Shown: positions 23,731-24,740 of the stretch, one piece after another | Layout of the letters: every line of letters starts with the position of its first letter | Numbering within the stretch: the first letter of the stretch is position 1 | Assembly (NCBI GenBank): GCA_035317605.1 | Contig: DATHGT010000070.1 | Location: forward strand, 1 to 24,740 | Length of the DNA stretch: 24,740 nt | Direction: 5' to 3' | DNA from: DATHGT01 sp035317605 | GTDB taxonomy: Bacteria; Methylomirabilota; Methylomirabilia; Rokubacteriales; CSP1-6 | Made by a program: the position numbers and the translations under genes | Notes under the pieces: model-generated | Database searches by the model: none | Told to the model about the DNA's origin: nothing | Seen by the model: the letters and a program-made list of their open reading frames with translations, nothing else

Positions 23731-24197
23731 GATCGCATCGCGCGCGCCGCGCTCATGACCGCGTCGGCGATCTTTTGGTACCCCGTGCAGCGGCAGAGGT
23801 TCCCGGCCAGCGCCTCGCGGACCTCGGTCTCGGTCGGCTCCGGGTTCTCCTCGAGGTACGCCTTCGCGGAGAGGATCATCCCCGGGATGCAGTACCCGCA
23901 CTGCACGGCGCCCTGATCTATGAACGCCTGCTGAAGGGCGTGCATCTCACCCGGCGCGGCGAGGCCTTCGATGGTGACGATCGAGCGTCCGCGGCACTGG
24001 GCCGCCAGCACGATGCATGCGTTGACCGCGAGGCCGTCGAGGAGCACCGTACACACGCCGCACTCGGCTTCGAGGCAGTTCTCCTTGGTGCCGGTCAGTC
24101 CGAGGTCCGCCCGCAGCACGTCGAGCAGCGTGCGATGCGGCTCGGCGAGCACCTGGTGGGTCTCCCCGTTCACGGTGAGCGTGAGGGCCATGCTCAT
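23727..24197 (-). CDS. Molybdenum hydroxylase [2Fe-2S] subunit (CoxS family)
   Basis: Small electron-transfer subunit, 156 aa, carrying two [2Fe-2S] clusters. The plant-type ferredoxin domain holds C41, C46, C49 and C61 (C-x4-C-x2-C-x11-C), and the helical domain holds C100, C103, C135 and C137 (QCGYC...CRC). LTLTVNGETHQVLAEPHRTLLDVLR is the standard N-terminus. Electrons go from the molybdenum site through these clusters to the FAD subunit. ATG 24197 is used, overlapping the FAD-subunit stop (TGATG); a GTG one codon earlier is also possible. The order FAD, iron-sulfur, molybdenum is the common coxMSL arrangement. Confidence 0.97.
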   Translation of the reverse strand: MSMALTLTVNGETHQVLAEPHRTLLDVLRADLGLTGTKENCLEAECGVCTVLLDGLAVNACIVLAAQCRGRSIVTIEGLAAPGEMHALQQAFIDQGAVQCGYCIPGMILSAKAYLEENPEPTETEVREALAGNLCRCTGYQKIADAVMSAARAMRS

Positions 24198-24740
24198 CAC
24201 GACACCCCGCCGCGGATTCGCTCGGCGCACCGGGCGAGCGCGCGCGGCACCAGGTTCGTCACGAGCAGCGCGCGGTAGCGCGCCGAGGCGCGCACGTCGC
24301 TGATCGGCCGGCACTCGGTGCCGGCGATCCGTGCCGCCTCTCGCATCGTCTCCTCGGTGAGCGCGTGGCCTTCGAGGCTTCGCTCCGCCGCCCGCGCACG
24401 GATCGCGGTGGGCGCGACGGCGCCGAGCGCGATGCGCACGTCCTCGCAGCGTTCCAGTCTCGGGTCCAGCGTCACCCGCGCGGCTACGCAGACGAGGGAG
24501 ATCTCCATAGCGCGCCTCCGGCCGGCCTTGAGAAAGGCCGTCGCCGAGCGCTCCGGCAGGCGCGGAAAGGCGACGCGCGTCAGCAGCTCGTCCGGCCGTC
24601 GAGCCGTGACGCCGGGCCCCGACGCAAATCCATCGAGCGGCAGCGTCCGCTCGCCGCCGGGACCGAGGCACGTCACGGTGGCCTCGAGCGTCAAGAGGAC
24701 GGGAACCACGTCCGCGGCAGGCGAGGCGTTGACGACGTTG
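24197..24740 (-). CDS. Molybdenum hydroxylase FAD-binding subunit (CoxM family), N-terminus cut by window edge
   Basis: Flavoprotein subunit that passes electrons from the iron-sulfur subunit to the final acceptor. About 180 C-terminal residues are visible; the family is usually near 290, so roughly 110 are missing. The frame is open to the edge and the first residues, NVVNASPAADVVPVLL, match the conserved N-ASPAAD-P-LL segment that follows the second FAD-binding motif. The rest is the CO dehydrogenase flavoprotein C-terminal domain (RPDELLTRVAFP, FLKAGRRRAMEISLV, VRIALGAVAPTAIRAR, ISDVRASARYRALLVTNLV). It is the first visible gene of the operon; a promoter would lie beyond the window. Confidence 0.93.
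   Translation of the reverse strand, partial: NVVNASPAADVVPVLLTLEATVTCLGPGGERTLPLDGFASGPGVTARRPDELLTRVAFPRLPERSATAFLKAGRRRAMEISLVCVAARVTLDPRLERCEDVRIALGAVAPTAIRARAAERSLEGHALTEETMREAARIAGTECRPISDVRASARYRALLVTNLVPRALARCAERIRGGVS

Overview
The window is a GC-rich, tightly packed bacterial chromosome segment. It has no rRNA, tRNA, insertion sequence or CRISPR array, and no gene-free stretch longer than about 170 bases. The gene set (peptide-type ABC importer with several binding proteins, AOR-family tungsten/molybdenum enzyme, molybdenum hydroxylase, several luciferase-like flavin oxidoreductases) suits a metabolically versatile, uncultivated soil or sediment bacterium. Candidatus Rokubacteria (Methylomirabilota) would fit, but that is inference from gene content and base composition; no taxonomic marker is present.

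Region 1 (1-8381, minus strand). A YceI-like secreted protein and a PIG-L/LmbE-type deacetylase lie upstream of a peptide/nickel-type importer operon. The operon holds three tandem paralogous substrate-binding proteins (5227-6846, 3478-5100, 1866-3476), the DppB-type permease and the DppC-type permease, which runs off the left edge. The ATPase genes are not in the window. A TTGACA-17-TAGCGT promoter and a perfect 16-bp palindrome precede the first binding protein, and a near-perfect 44-nt inverted repeat separates it from the second.

Region 2 (8400-14628, mostly plus strand). A MoaD/ThiS-type sulfur carrier has an odd tail after its Gly-Gly. It converges on a small coiled-coil ORF that follows a ThDP-dependent enzyme. 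That enzyme is divergent from an AOR-family oxidoreductase across a 114-bp region rich in inverted repeats. An alpha/beta hydrolase and a Mer-like LLM oxidoreductase follow. moaD and the AOR gene both begin just after the same AT-rich element, AGTATACTCC. A plausible reading is a decarboxylase making an aldehyde, the AOR enzyme oxidising it, and MoaD supplying pterin sulfur.

Region 3 (14642-19923, minus strand). Five genes, every junction a 4-nt overlap, form one envelope operon: YjgN/DUF898 membrane protein, M48 zinc protease with membrane anchor, TPR protein, five-TM protein with soluble C-terminus, and secreted DUF4124 protein. Its function is unknown.

Region 4 (20089-24740, minus strand). 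A molybdenum hydroxylase operon (FAD subunit cut by the right edge, 2Fe-2S subunit, molybdopterin subunit) is translationally coupled to a second LLM oxidoreductase and a small HapK/REDY-like protein, suggesting a catabolic pathway for an unidentified, perhaps heterocyclic, substrate.
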